From: Paulownia fortunei
Lineage: Eukaryota > Streptophyta > Magnoliopsida > Lamiales > Paulowniaceae
Assembly: GCA_019321725.1 (NCBI GenBank)
Contig: CM033118.1
Span: forward strand, 6,226,071-6,290,070
DNA: 64,000 bases
Direction: 5' to 3'
Shown piece after piece: positions 36,465 through 47,389 of the stretch (the first letter of the stretch is position 1; every line of letters starts with the position of its first letter). A model generated the notes under the pieces. That model saw only the letters and a program-made list of their open reading frames with translations. It ran no database searches and was not told the origin of the DNA. A program made the translations under genes and the position numbers.

Positions 36465-37093
36465 ATGTTTAAAATTTATTAACTGGCTCGGTTTCGGTTC
36501 TGACCCTTAATTTTTTTTTATTTTTTTACCTATATTTTAAAAATTTGTAACTTTTTAACTAACTATTAATTTTATAAAATTATAACTTTTGTAAAATAAA
36601 AACACGGGTTTAAAATTTTAAACATATATTTGAATGAAAAATTTTGAACTTAAATTTTAAAAAAATATCATTAATTTTTGAATTTAATGAATGTTTAACT
36701 TAAATTTGAAAAAAAAATTATTATCTAAAATTTAAAGTATCAAATATTCTAATTATAATAAATATATAAAAAAAGATATTCAACTTGAAATCTTAAAGTT
36801 TAAACTTAAATTTCAATAAAAAAAATTTGCACTTAAATTTTAAAAAAATATCAACAAAAATTTAAATTATATAATTAAAAACTATTTTAAAAATAAAAAT
36901 GAGCTTGAACTTAAATTTAAGTTGCCTACGTATCCTGTTAGGGTATAAAGGAATCAAAGCCCACGTAGTTCTCTTACCTTTTAACCCTTCTTACTTTAGA
37001 GAGTGACGTGGCTCAATCACTCCCACCCGTTCCCATCGTTGTTCCATCTGTGTCCTTCTCTTGATCTTCCTTTGATTCCGGCTGACCTTATTT

Positions 37094-38511
37094 TTATACT
37101 GATGCCTTGATCCAATCATCAAGACATGCTTGGGTTTCTAAATTCTCGGGAGACAACGTTGAGCATTTCTCACTCAATATATTTCCTCCCGCACTGAAAA
37201 CTTATTCCACTGCAACGGTTGAAGCAGGTGAAGCAAGTATCTCCTTCGCCATCACCGACAAAATTGAATATGTTTGCTCCTTTTACGACCACCGTCGCAA
37301 AATATCGAACTTTTTATCGTCATCTATCTCATTAAACTCAAATGAAACATTAAAATAACTCTCAAGTTCTTGGCTAGAACTTGAGGATCATCGAAAATGT
37401 TTAGTTCGTTCTCTAAGTAAAAGTTGTGCTGCCGTAAGTTTAAAATCACTACTACTACTAGTTTTATGTATATCAACTTGAGTTGATTGTAAACTATATT
37501 TGAAACTGTATTCATTATAAAATTCATTTAAAAGTGTTCTAATTTTAAATATAATATTATTAATATCTATAATATAATCATTTTCATTACGTGTTAAAGT
37601 ATAATAATAAATTAATAACAAGTCTTTTAAACCATCTAATTTAAGTTTAGGATAAAAAATAACAGCAATTAAATTAATATCTGAAATTTTATAAAAATAT
37701 TTTTTCCATTTTAACTGTATTGATAAAACATAATTTACTAAATTTTCATCTTGGGAGTTAATATTTTCATGTAAAATTGATGCAATATTACAACAATTTA
37801 ATAATACTAAATGAGAAGTTGAGGAATAAACACTAGATAATTGTAAAGTAGCATCATTAAATATTTTTAAAATATTACAAATTTTTTTCATATACTGTCC
37901 AATGATGTGGATATAAATGAAAAGGAGTAGAAATAATTTGTACAAAAAATTGACATAATAAATCTTTATAGTCGATAGATTCTTCTAATAATCTATATGT
38001 TGAATTCCAACAGGTTGGAACATCCCGTGAAAATTTTTTAGGCCTCACACCATTAGCTTTACAAAATCTAAACCATTGTTTATTAATATGTGGATGTGTC
38101 CATAAATAAGAAAATGCTTGTTTAATTGATTTTAGTTGATTATTTAAAACTTTTAAGCCATATTGTACACATAAATTTAAAATATGATATATACATCTAA
38201 TATGAAAAAATTTACCACCAATTGATGATTCATATACAACTTTAAGATCATCAATACTAGCATTATTAGCTGCAGCATTGTCAAATGATATTGAAAAAAA
38301 TTTATTAACTAAATTATATTCTTCTAATATTAAAAATATAATTTGTGAAATATTTGCTGCTATGTGTGGACTATCAAAAATTCTAAATGTAAGTAATCTT
38401 TTTTGAAGTGTCCAAGAATCATCAATCTAATGACATGTAATACCCATATATAAATGTATTTACCAATGATCACTCCAAATATCACTACATAAAGAAATTT
38501 TATTATTTACA
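37094..38511 (-). pseudogene. hAT transposase, catalytic and dimerisation part
   Basis: Continues the 41648-41035 frame across the inserted LTR. Reading on the minus strand: SLCSDIWSDHW, SWTLQKRLLTFRIFDSPHIAANI, FSISFDNAAANNASI (catalytic Asp region), GGKFFHIRCIYHILNLCVQ, ANGVRPKKFSRDVPTCWNST, then after frame damage the conserved RNase H-like and C-terminal region (37945-37388, LKWKKYF, KLKLDGLKDLL). The hAT dimerisation tail follows (MAKEILASPASTVAVE, stop, VFSAGGNILSEKCSTLSPEN) and ends at TAA 37094-37096. The tail carries a single in-frame TAA where a sense codon is expected, so this copy is dead but not ancient. The plus-strand ORF at 37107-37358 is only its antisense. Confidence 0.85.
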
Positions 38512-38822
38512 TGTAATACCCGAGCCTCACACTACTCACCTGACCAATATAGTTCATGCATTTTATGCCATGTATGTGTCATTGCATTTTAATTGATATT
38601 TCATAATGTATTATATTTTATACGGTATTTTAATAATTAAACTTTTGAAGCTGTCATGGATATTAGTTTCCAAATTCTTTAACCTAATTGGTTGAGTTGG
38701 TACTAAAATTAGAATTTAGGTGTCAACTATCAAATAATATTATGATACACGTAAGTGAAAGGTGGTATCGTTATGTTTATCGATGTAGGATAAACTATGC
38801 AAATAAATTAATTAGGGAGAAA

Positions 38823-38856
<34 letters not shown>

Positions 38857-41029
38857 AAGAAAATAAGAACATTATCATATTAATTAAGAAAGTGTAATTT
38901 TTAACATAAAATAAATTTAGGGGCTTATAAATAAATATATATAAAAATAAATAAATAATATTTTGTATTGATTATATAATAAAATATATAAATATAAATA
39001 TAATATATATATAAGTATATGGTGTGTAATATAATATATATATATATATATGATTACACGTGTAGTGTATACATATATATGATGAGGATAAACATATGTA
39101 GTGTATATTATATTACATGTATATATGATAAGGATAAGCATATATATAATATATTGTATTAGATTACTTTAATACTAATATTAAGGTTAAGTATATATAT
39201 ATATATAATATATTATATTAAATTTCTTTAATACTAATGTTAAGGATAAGTATATATATAATATATTACATTATGTTTTCTTAACAAAGCTATTTTAACA
39301 CACACCACACAAACACACGGCTACAAAAAAGGAAAGGAAAAGACAAAAAAAAAAAAAAGGGCGAAAGAAGAAATAGTGCGAACAAACTTCCACCGTAGAA
39401 ATTTGAGAAAAATTTAGGTAAGTCCCTTCTTATTTTTGTATGGATAAAAATATATGTTTATGTCATTTATTTCTAATTTGAAAGAAAATTTTTGATCCAA
39501 GTTAATTAGTTATCTACCTGTGAAATAATAACTAATATATACCTTTAATTTGAAATTAGTTATGAATATTTGATTTTATTATCTTGTATTAATTGGATGA
39601 CGGAGTTAATTAAATTGAGGGATTGATTACAGGATTATAACATATCAATTAAATAATATTAAAATAAATTTAAGACGAGAAATTTAAAGTATTTAAAAGG
39701 TTCTGATTGGGGGGAAATATAAAAATTTTAAAATTTGATTATTACTTAATTAAATTTAAGATTTAAGATTCCTTATGAAAATTGATATAGAAACTTATTG
39801 ATTAAAAATAAAAATTAATACGTTATATTTTTACAGGCCGCCTTATATCTAAGACTAGGAAGGAGAATCTTGTTAACCTTCAATAGGATATCAAAAGTGG
39901 AAGGTAAGTGAAAATTCATTTGCAACTACAATGCATGGGCATAGTATTTCTTGGCTTATTTATATTAAATGTGATCCTTGTGTTTTGATGAGTATTATAA
40001 ATATGTTATAGTGCATACGTTGTTTGGATGATAGGACATGTGATTCACTGTGTCATTGAACATGCCATTCATTAATATTTAAATGTGCATGCATAATACG
40101 TGTTCATAGTTGAGGTTTTACATGCATAATATTATTTTTCAGAAAGAAAATGTTTTGGTTGGCCACTACTAGTGTACCGAGGCCTATGTGTGGCTTATTT
40201 ATATGATATTTGGGGCGCTGCGAGTATTATTTTTCAGAGGATCACAGAGGTTGATAGGGGGTGTGCCTCTGGTGGTCACGAGAGGGTGGACTACTTGACT
40301 GTGCTCTTATTGACGCTGCTGGTGGGAATACTTCTGGAGGGTCATAGGGAAAGACAGGAGGTGAACCTTTGGTGAACCCAGGAGATGGCCCCCGAACTGC
40401 GTCGATCTGTTTATGGCCATATGATTATTGATATTGTCGAGAGCTTTATCCGGTACATAGTAGGTGGGCCAAGGGCCCAGTGATGGAAAATAATTTTGAA
40501 TGAAATGATTTTGATGCATGAGTTCGCATTCTTGTCATGATTTCATAGAAATGCATTGCATTTATATTGGATTATCCCCTTCAGCATACATGATTTTCAT
40601 TTACTGAGCATTAGCTCACGTAATTCATGTATTGTAGGTGAGTTTGATGATACTTGAAAACATGGACTTACTGAGTGAGCGACTAGAGTTCCTATAAGTT
40701 CTGAGAATCAGTGTACATGGATGACGACATGTCGGCTGGTTGTTAACTTATTTGATTTTGGAGTTTATTGTATTAGGTTTTGGGATATGTACTGTGTATT
40801 ACTTTTAAAACTTTTTTGTACATAGGTATGTAAATGTTATGGTTGTTATGGGTCCTCTGTAGGTATATATATATATATATATATATTAGTTTGTGAGTGA
40901 GAAAAATAATTTATTATTTATTATGCTGTTACAGAAAGAAAAAAAAATTATACATGCACACAGGATTTATCATGTCAAAATTATTATATCTATAAATATA
41001 TATGTGTGTGTAGTATTGGGGATGTTACA
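38512..41029 (+). mobile_element. Solo LTR, Del/Tekay-like, inserted in hAT, TSD TTACA
   Basis: This 2518 bp block starts TGTAATACCCGAGCC and ends GGGGATGTTACA, giving TG...CA ends with imperfect terminal complementarity. It is flanked by perfect 5 bp duplications TTACA at 38507-38511 and 41030-41034. Removing the block and one duplication restores the hAT frame (minus-strand ELLNNV continuing into NNKISLCSD). No coding domain is inside, so it is a solo LTR left by LTR-LTR recombination. Words such as ACTGAGCATTAGCTCACGTAA near 40604 recall LTRs of chromoviral Del/Tekay elements; that family call is tentative. TA-rich tandem units lie at about 38930-39270 and a (TA)n run at 40864-40887. Confidence 0.85.
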
Positions 41030-41034
41030 TTACA

Positions 41035-41648
41035 TTATTTAATAATTCTTTTAACTCTTTTTTAAATTTATTATATAATTTTTTTACATAGCGTGTTAGT
41101 GTGGTTCGTGGAACACCTTTGACCGCCGGATTATATGTTATTTGAATTAATTCATTAAAAAAGAATTTATTTGCAAAACTAAAACTAAGATGTTCAACAG
41201 AAATAAATCTAGCTAAATTTTCTCTACATCTAACATCATTATATTTAAATAAAGAAAGATCGTTACCTCCACTGGCGCCGAAAGATGCGAATAATGACAT
41301 TTGAGTTTGGACACGATCAATGCCAAATTCTATTGGATGCTTCTTCTCCACATATCTTTTCAAGGATCTATAATTGCCTCCGGATTGAAATTTGTAAAAT
41401 TGCGAACAATATTTACACTTTGCTTGCATCTCTCCATTTGGAAGTGTCATTTTATCAAAATGTTTAGTAAAAATAGAAGATTTGAGAGATGAAATAGATC
41501 GAGTGTGAGCATTACTCATTATTTCTTGAGTAGTATACAAGTGAGTTTGCTCTTCATCGCTTAACTCAACTTTACAATTGATATTGAACCTTGGTTGCTC
41601 GTCGGTTGCGGGCATCTTTTCCTTACCTCTATTGATTGAACCGGCCAT
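41035..41648 (-). pseudogene. hAT transposase, BED zinc finger N-terminal part
   Basis: Start at 41648 (MAGSINRGKEKMPATDEQP). A BED-type zinc finger region follows at about residues 58-110: KHFDKM, CKYC, then KRYVEKKH, where the first metal-binding His expected in KRHI/V is replaced by Tyr. Next are FGIDRVQTQMS and the start of the transposase core (LARFISVEHLSFSFANKFFF, FKKELKELLNNV). The frame is open for the whole piece and breaks off at the solo LTR. The remaining transposase lies at 38511-37094. Confidence 0.85.
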
Positions 41649-42150
41649 TTTTTGATAAATGATAAAAAATTAGTCTATAGAATTGAATAATAAATAATTA
41701 AAGATGAAATAAATGAAATATAAAAAAAATTTAATAAAAAAATTAAAATAATATAGAATTGAAAATGAATAATTAAGAGTGAAGATTAGAGAATTAAGAG
41801 TTGAGAATTAGATAATTGAGATTTGAGAGTTGAAGTGTGGAAAAAATGAAGAATTGATGGGTATTTATAAAAGAAAAATTAAAAATTAAAATAAAAAAGT
41901 CAAACGGTCAAATTTTGACTGTTTGACTTTGGCAACGGTAAAAAATTTGACCGTTGCCAATGATTTTTTTTTTTCTTGAACCGTCGGGCTGACCTGACGG
42001 TTTATGGGTCTGAATTTTTCGAATCCGTAACCGGCCCGTGAATCTACGAGCCGATTATGGTTCTGTGGGTCGGACTCATGATCAATAAGTTTTGATCTAT
42101 AAACCACGGATCAGCCACGGGCGGATCCAATTTGGACCCACCTCGTGGTC

Positions 42151-43399
42151 AGATCTGATTCTAGGTTATGTTTGCATTGCCTTCTAAAAGCAGTAAGTTA
42201 GGCCTTAAAGCTATCAGACACTAAAGATTAGGGGGTTTAAATATTGGTTTTATTTTGGGTGAATTTCACTTTGCCTTGGTGTCATTTTATCCCCTCAAAT
42301 TATGAAAATATGCACTTTACAGTTGCCCCACAAACTATGAAAAATATAATATATTTCAGAAAATATTGAAATTAAGATATTGAAAACTTTAGTTTTTTAT
42401 TTGTATTTAAGAAGATAAAGTAATTAATTTAAATTAAACCAACTACAAAATGATACAGTTGAAATTTATATTTAATTATATAAATAATAATTTTTATTTA
42501 TTAACCTCATTTCATTAGTAATTATGATAAATAGTCATTTAAAAATTAATACTTTCAAAAAAATTCAAAAGACCTTTAAACAAAAGAGTAACTTAACCCA
42601 AAATCTACACAACAAGAATACCAAAGGCACCAGATAGTTCCATGTAAAGAATTTCATAAAATTACCCTGTAACTTTAGTACAATGATCCCCTCTCGCAAA
42701 TGGGGTCAAAGTGATAAAATTGGGGCGACTATTTATGAAAAACAAGTCTCTGCAGAGTCTAAAACCATATATGAATGCAATCCATGAAAACAAAGAAAAC
42801 TACTTCAATAAACGTGCTAGATGTTTTAAAAATTGGGCAAATATGAAAATATGTTTAAAAATATTAAAAAATGAGAACTAGATCTAAAGAAACAAAATCA
42901 TTTTTTTATATGGTCCCATGTTTCAAAAATACATTTTTAAAACTAAAGCCCGTAAATAGCCTAAAATAAATTTAACCGTATTAGGAATCAATTATGCCGA
43001 GTCTTCCTATTTTTCCAATAAAAAATGCGACATTTGTTTCTTTTCGTTGCTCTCTTATAGTTGCAGTAATATTTTCCCTTTTCCTTTTTTAGGTTACCAT
43101 ATTTTTATTTTTAGTTTTCTTTTTCATATTTGATTTTTCATAATGTTTTGAAAGTTTGCTAATAATCTCTACCACTTTTCTACATTTTACTCTTTCTTTA
43201 TGTTTTATCTTTGTTCCATTCTATTTATTTAATTTTTCATATTTCCTTTTTGTTCATTCAATCTGTTGCACTGTATTACATATTTGTTTCAACCATTGAT
43301 TATTAACGACTCCACTTAGTCTGTCACTTAATTTTTATACATTTGTTAACATATATGTAAGTATTTTTATGAAAAACTCAAAAAAACTTGAGTGAATAA
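42151..43399. other. AT-rich intergenic DNA between hAT and tandem repeat
   Basis: No gene is recognised. Blocks with CCCCTC and GGGGTCAAAGTGATAAA (42290, 42690) recall ends of plant MITEs, but no paired termini are convincing. A pyrimidine-rich stretch lies at about 43010-43260. Confidence 0.5.
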
Positions 43400-44250
43400 C
43401 AAAATAAGAAAAAAAATATATTAATAATTATAAAATTAATTTTAATGAATAATAGTTTTAGTTAATTAGGAATGATAATTATTAGAATGTTCTTAATTAT
43501 TATAATAAAATAATAATTATTTAACTAACTAAAATAAATAATTATTTATGAAATTCAAAAAATTAAATTAATAATTATTAAATTAATTTTAGTGAATATT
43601 AATTTTAGTTAATTAGGAATGATAATTATTAGAATGTTCTTAATTATTATAATAAAATAATAATTAACTAACTAATTGAAATAACTAATTATTTGTGATA
43701 TTTGAAAAATTAAATTAATAACTATTAAATTAATCTTAATGAATAATAATTTTAGTTAATTAGGAATGATAATTATTAGAATGTTCTTAATTATTATAAT
43801 AAAATAATAATTAACTAACTAATTAAAATAAATAATTATTTGTGAAATTCAAAAAATTAAATTAGTTATTATTAAATTAATTTTAATGAATAATAATTTT
43901 AGTTAATTAGGAATGATAATTAATAGAAAGTTCTTAATTATTATAATAAAATAATAATTAACTAACTAATTGAAATAAATAATTATTTATGAAATTCAAA
44001 AAATTAAATTAATAATTATTAAATTAATTTTAATGAATAACAATTTAAGTTAATTAGGAATAATAATTATTAGAAAGTTCTTAATTATTATAATAAAATA
44101 ATAATTACTAACTAATCAAATAAATAATTATTTGTGAATGCATATGTTCAAAATAAATATTTTAAAATAAGAAAAAATTGTATTAGTAATTATAAAATTA
44201 AGTAGTTAGTTAATAATATTTTTAGTTAATTAACCTTTCTTAATTTTGAA
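43400..44250. repeat. Tandem repeat, 147 bp period, about 5.5 copies
   Basis: The word GTTAATTAGGAAT starts at 43461, 43608, 43755, 43902 and 44049, every step exactly 147. Each unit also contains AATGTTCTTAATTATTATAA (with a variant in later copies) and TAATTAACTAACTAATT. The units are over 85 percent A+T. The array ends next to the MULE transposase start at 44254, and a partial degenerate unit bridges the gap. Confidence 0.9.
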
Positions 44251-44253
44251 GTT

Positions 44254-44332
44254 ATGTCAAATTTGAGTAAGATAGGTGTTGTGGTGCATTTTGGTTGTCA
44301 AATTTTACAAAATGGTTATTCTATGACATATG
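44254..44332 (+). pseudogene. MULE transposase, N-terminal fragment before the copia insertion
   Basis: ATG at 44254 opens MSNLSKIGVVVHFGCQILQN, which resembles the N terminus of plant Mutator-like transposases (a short strand followed by the G-G/G-C turn). The frame runs to the last base before the copia LTR and continues without shift at 61062. The 5 bases 44328-44332 (ATATG) are the target site duplicated at 61057-61061. Confidence 0.7.
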
Positions 44333-46381
44333 TGTTAGAGTAGGATACCTAATGCCCCAATTAGGTTGAATGTATTATACTATTTTTGTTGTGTAAAGAC
44401 AATCTTATTGTGAATCATATTAATAAAAAAAATATTTTTTTTATCTTTTATTTCTGTATATTAGATAAAGTTGTTAGACCAAATTTAGCTACGAGGCATG
44501 GTCGCGCATATGATGGCGATCATGGAACATGTTTCTAACGTTTTGATCTTAAATAAATTTCGAGTTGAGAGCTTTTTGAGATAGGGCATCAAATAACTCA
44601 ATAAAACTCGCACATATGATGCATGCTCGTAAGACGAGGATGCCACATTCTATTGACATTAACATAGAGAAACAAGTGTATGTATGTGGGTGCTTATGAG
44701 GGAACAAGTACATCGAACATGACTCGCAATAAATTCTTAGTTGGAAACTTTGTCTGTCGAAATAAGAATTTATGTGTTTTAATAGTACACGACTAGTTCT
44801 CAAACTTGAGGCACAATAGTAGCCTTGTGTGCATTGTTCAATACTTTGATATATATTCTGATTATTAGGAATCATTGGAACTTGAAATTGAATCACAATT
44901 ATTGAATCATTTAGGATTTCGACTTATAATTTATGTCCTAGATTCAATCGGTAAATTAGTTGTTAAAAAAACCTTACGTGTATGGTACGCGTAACTAAAA
45001 TAAGTTTGCTCGCTATTTCACCTAAGTTTGATTTGCCATGATTACTTGTTAGGTGTTTTCATGAATAGTGAGATTTTTAGAATTAAGGAGTTAATTATAG
45101 GTGAATTAATTAATTGGAATAATTGTTATTCATAAGTTGCAAATATTGCAAGCCCATTACTACTGCAGTAGTAAACCTAAGAGGGTCACACATTTTTATG
45201 AAAAGTAACATTTCTAATTTTGAGATTTATCCAATGGTTGAAAATTAATTAATATTGATTAATTAATCAATTGTGGGTTCTATTTAATTTAATACTTAAA
45301 TTAAATTATTCAATTAAATAATTAAATTATTTAATTTGACCTAATTTAATTAGGAAGCCTAATTGGAATAAATTAAATTAATCTATTGGATTGATTAAAT
45401 TGGAATTAAATCAATTGGATTGATTTGTGAATTTTGAATCAAAACCCAAAAATTAATGTGGGTTACTTAAAAAACCCACTAAAATATGAAGAGAATAAAT
45501 TAAATAAATATAATTTATTTAATTAACATATTTATATATAGATAAATAAAGTGATCGATTTTATGGGATAAAATTGGCCATTAAGATTTAATTTATATAT
45601 AAATATAATTTTAGTATATATATTTATGTGATATATATCTATCTTGATATTATTTGAATAGTATAAATGAATATCAAGAATGTATGTGGATAATATTGAT
45701 GATTAATGTACTCTCAAATAAGTCCACATACATAGGAGAGAGCAAAATAGAAGAGTTGTTGGAAGATTAGGAATTCTTCCAAGATAAAGTTTTGAAATAA
45801 TTCAAAATTGAAAAACTTTTCAAAAGTTAAAAAATGATTAAAATTTTCAGCCCTATATATATGAGGGATGAAAATTACATAATTAATTTAGAAAATTTGA
45901 ACAAAAATTATTTTGTTTAAAGTCTTCTATTTTACTCTCCAAAAAAAGAAAAGAAAGAAAAAGAAAATCAGTTTCTTGTTAATCTCTTCATGTTATTATT
46001 TCAAGAACTTAAAGAATCAATCTTTATTGTTCTTGAAAATTTACTCCGGTTCTAGATTAGTAAACAATTAAAAGGATACTAACGATGATTGGTGTTGCTC
46101 TTCCGTATTGTAGACCTGACAAAGGGGAGACACTTGGATCCCTGCGAATTCTGATAGTTTAGGATAAATAATTGATTACTTCATTCCTTACAACAACCGG
46201 AGTGCACAGAATGTATAATCTGAATTTTATATTTATTTATATATTCACTTGAATAAGCGCGATCGTTGAAATCACTTTTCAATCAAAGGGGTTAAATTTA
46301 TGTTTGATAAAATTTTAATTTTCGCTACGTATACTGCTGCAATTATAGCGAACCCAACAATTTCGCTTAACGAACCCAACA
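44333..46381 (+). repeat. Copia LTR A (5' outer LTR)
   Basis: Starts TGTTAGAGTAGG and ends CGAACCCAACA. The last 22 bases are a near-duplicate of the preceding end (CGAACCCAACA at 46349-46359 and 46371-46381). It aligns along its length with LTR C at 58825-61056, with roughly one difference per 8 bases by eye. It is followed directly by a primer-binding-site remnant. Confidence 0.85.
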
Positions 46382-46395
46382 ATATTAGAGCCACA
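46382..46395 (+). other. Copia primer-binding site remnant
   Basis: ATATTAGAGCCACA follows LTR A directly and matches, with changes, the initiator-Met tRNA site TGGTATCAGAGCCA used by most plant copia elements. Confidence 0.6.
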
Positions 46396-46449
46396 GTTTC
46401 ACTTAGTCAGTGAATTTTGGATTTATGTATGCATGTTTTAAATTGTTTT

Positions 46450-47345
46450 AACTTTTTTAGTGAATTTCTCTGTTTTAGAATAGAGAAAGGTGAGACTTGT
46501 AGGCCTCGTTTTAATTAAAACCCAAAAATAACCAATTACGCATAAAATTAAAACAATCACATTGGTTTAGGCTCCATGATCACCCAACTAGCATGCTTAA
46601 CATAAATCATCACATGATAATAAAAACATATAAATTTACCGATTACGTTATATGCATTTTTTTTCAAATTTGGAATTTTTATGAAAAATAATTTTCAAAA
46701 ATTAAAATTAAAATTTAATTTTAAAATAAAAAATCATAAACTTCACGTAACAATTACGTAACGAGGCGGGATAGGACAACAACTCAACAAGGCTGTTGCT
46801 CATCGAGTGGTTGGGCGCCTGCACGTCGGCTAGCCGGTAGCCCACCCGACATCACACGTTGGGTGGCTGGGTGCCCGCGCACCGGGTGCCTAGCAGCCTA
46901 CCCGACATTACACGTCAGGTGGTCGGCAGTCCAATTTTTTTTATTCAAGATTTTCATAAAATCTTGATTTCATAGTTTCTTAATCTTATCAAAAATTCTT
47001 GATTTCTTGATCTCATCAAGAAATTTTAAAAACTTGATAAAAACTTATTTTTTTGATAAAAAAATCAACTTATTTGATTTTTTATTTCTTGCCATGTTTC
47101 AAGAAATTTAAGATTTCACAAATATTGAAATTCTTGAATCAAGAAATCCAATTTCTTAACTCATCTCAGTTCTTAAAATGTTTTAACATTTGAAATGATT
47201 AATAATATTAATCCAAAATAAAGAAATTAATTGATTCAAAATCAACCAGACATATAAATATTTAACCTATCATATATATTAAATAAACATGATCAAAAAG
47301 TATCAGAAATGTACGAACCTTGGCTCAGATACTACTTGATGTATT
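46450..47345 (-). repeat. Inverted copia leader segment with second primer-binding site
   Basis: In reverse complement this segment matches the leader of the second internal region (53510-53990): both contain GGTAAATTTA, a CATG-rich stretch with ATCATG, and TTGGGTTTT followed by an AAAACGAGG/AAAATGAGG word. At its outer end the minus strand reads TAGTATCTGAGCCA (47321-47334), a good tRNA-Met primer-binding site. The flanking parts (46396-46445 and from about 47390) match the second internal region in direct orientation, so only this block is flipped or was inserted reversed. Confidence 0.65.
46795..46930. repeat. GC-rich tandem duplication in copia leader
   Basis: An island of high G+C in AT-rich DNA. 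A unit containing CCACCCGACATCACACGT is repeated about 60 bases on as CTACCCGACATTACACGT, interleaved with GGGTGCC/GGCGCC words. A related GC-rich patch (TGTTGGGTGCCGATAATGCG) is at about 53630-53690 in the second internal region. Confidence 0.6.
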
Positions 47346-47389
47346 TCTACCTCCCTCCTATGTATCCCCCATTAGAATTATTCCAAGGT

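Larger units (their letters stand above)
36480..42150 (-). mobile_element. hAT-superfamily transposon (borders approximate)
   Basis: A minus-strand hAT transposase pseudogene sits between non-coding flanks rich in GGTTCGG/CCGACCC-type words (near 36488-36506 and 41980-42140), typical of subterminal regions of plant BED-type hAT elements. True terminal inverted repeats and the 8 bp target duplication were not found: the best end motifs are in direct, not inverted, orientation. The element is split by a solo LTR at 38512-41029. Confidence 0.6.

Noticed and set aside
37107..37358. 83-codon plus-strand frame
   Set aside because: Exact antisense of the hAT dimerisation domain.
40172..40519. 67- and 70-codon frames in the solo LTR
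   Set aside because: Unconserved frames in LTR sequence; the block is explained as a non-coding solo LTR.
36488..42140. GGGTC...CCG words at both ends of the hAT as terminal inverted repeats
   Set aside because: They are in the same orientation, so they cannot be terminal inverted repeats; the true ends remain unlocated.
43400..44250. Regular spacing suggesting a CRISPR-like array
   Set aside because: The whole 147 bp unit is repeated, with no unique spacers, and the DNA is plant nuclear; it is an ordinary tandem repeat.
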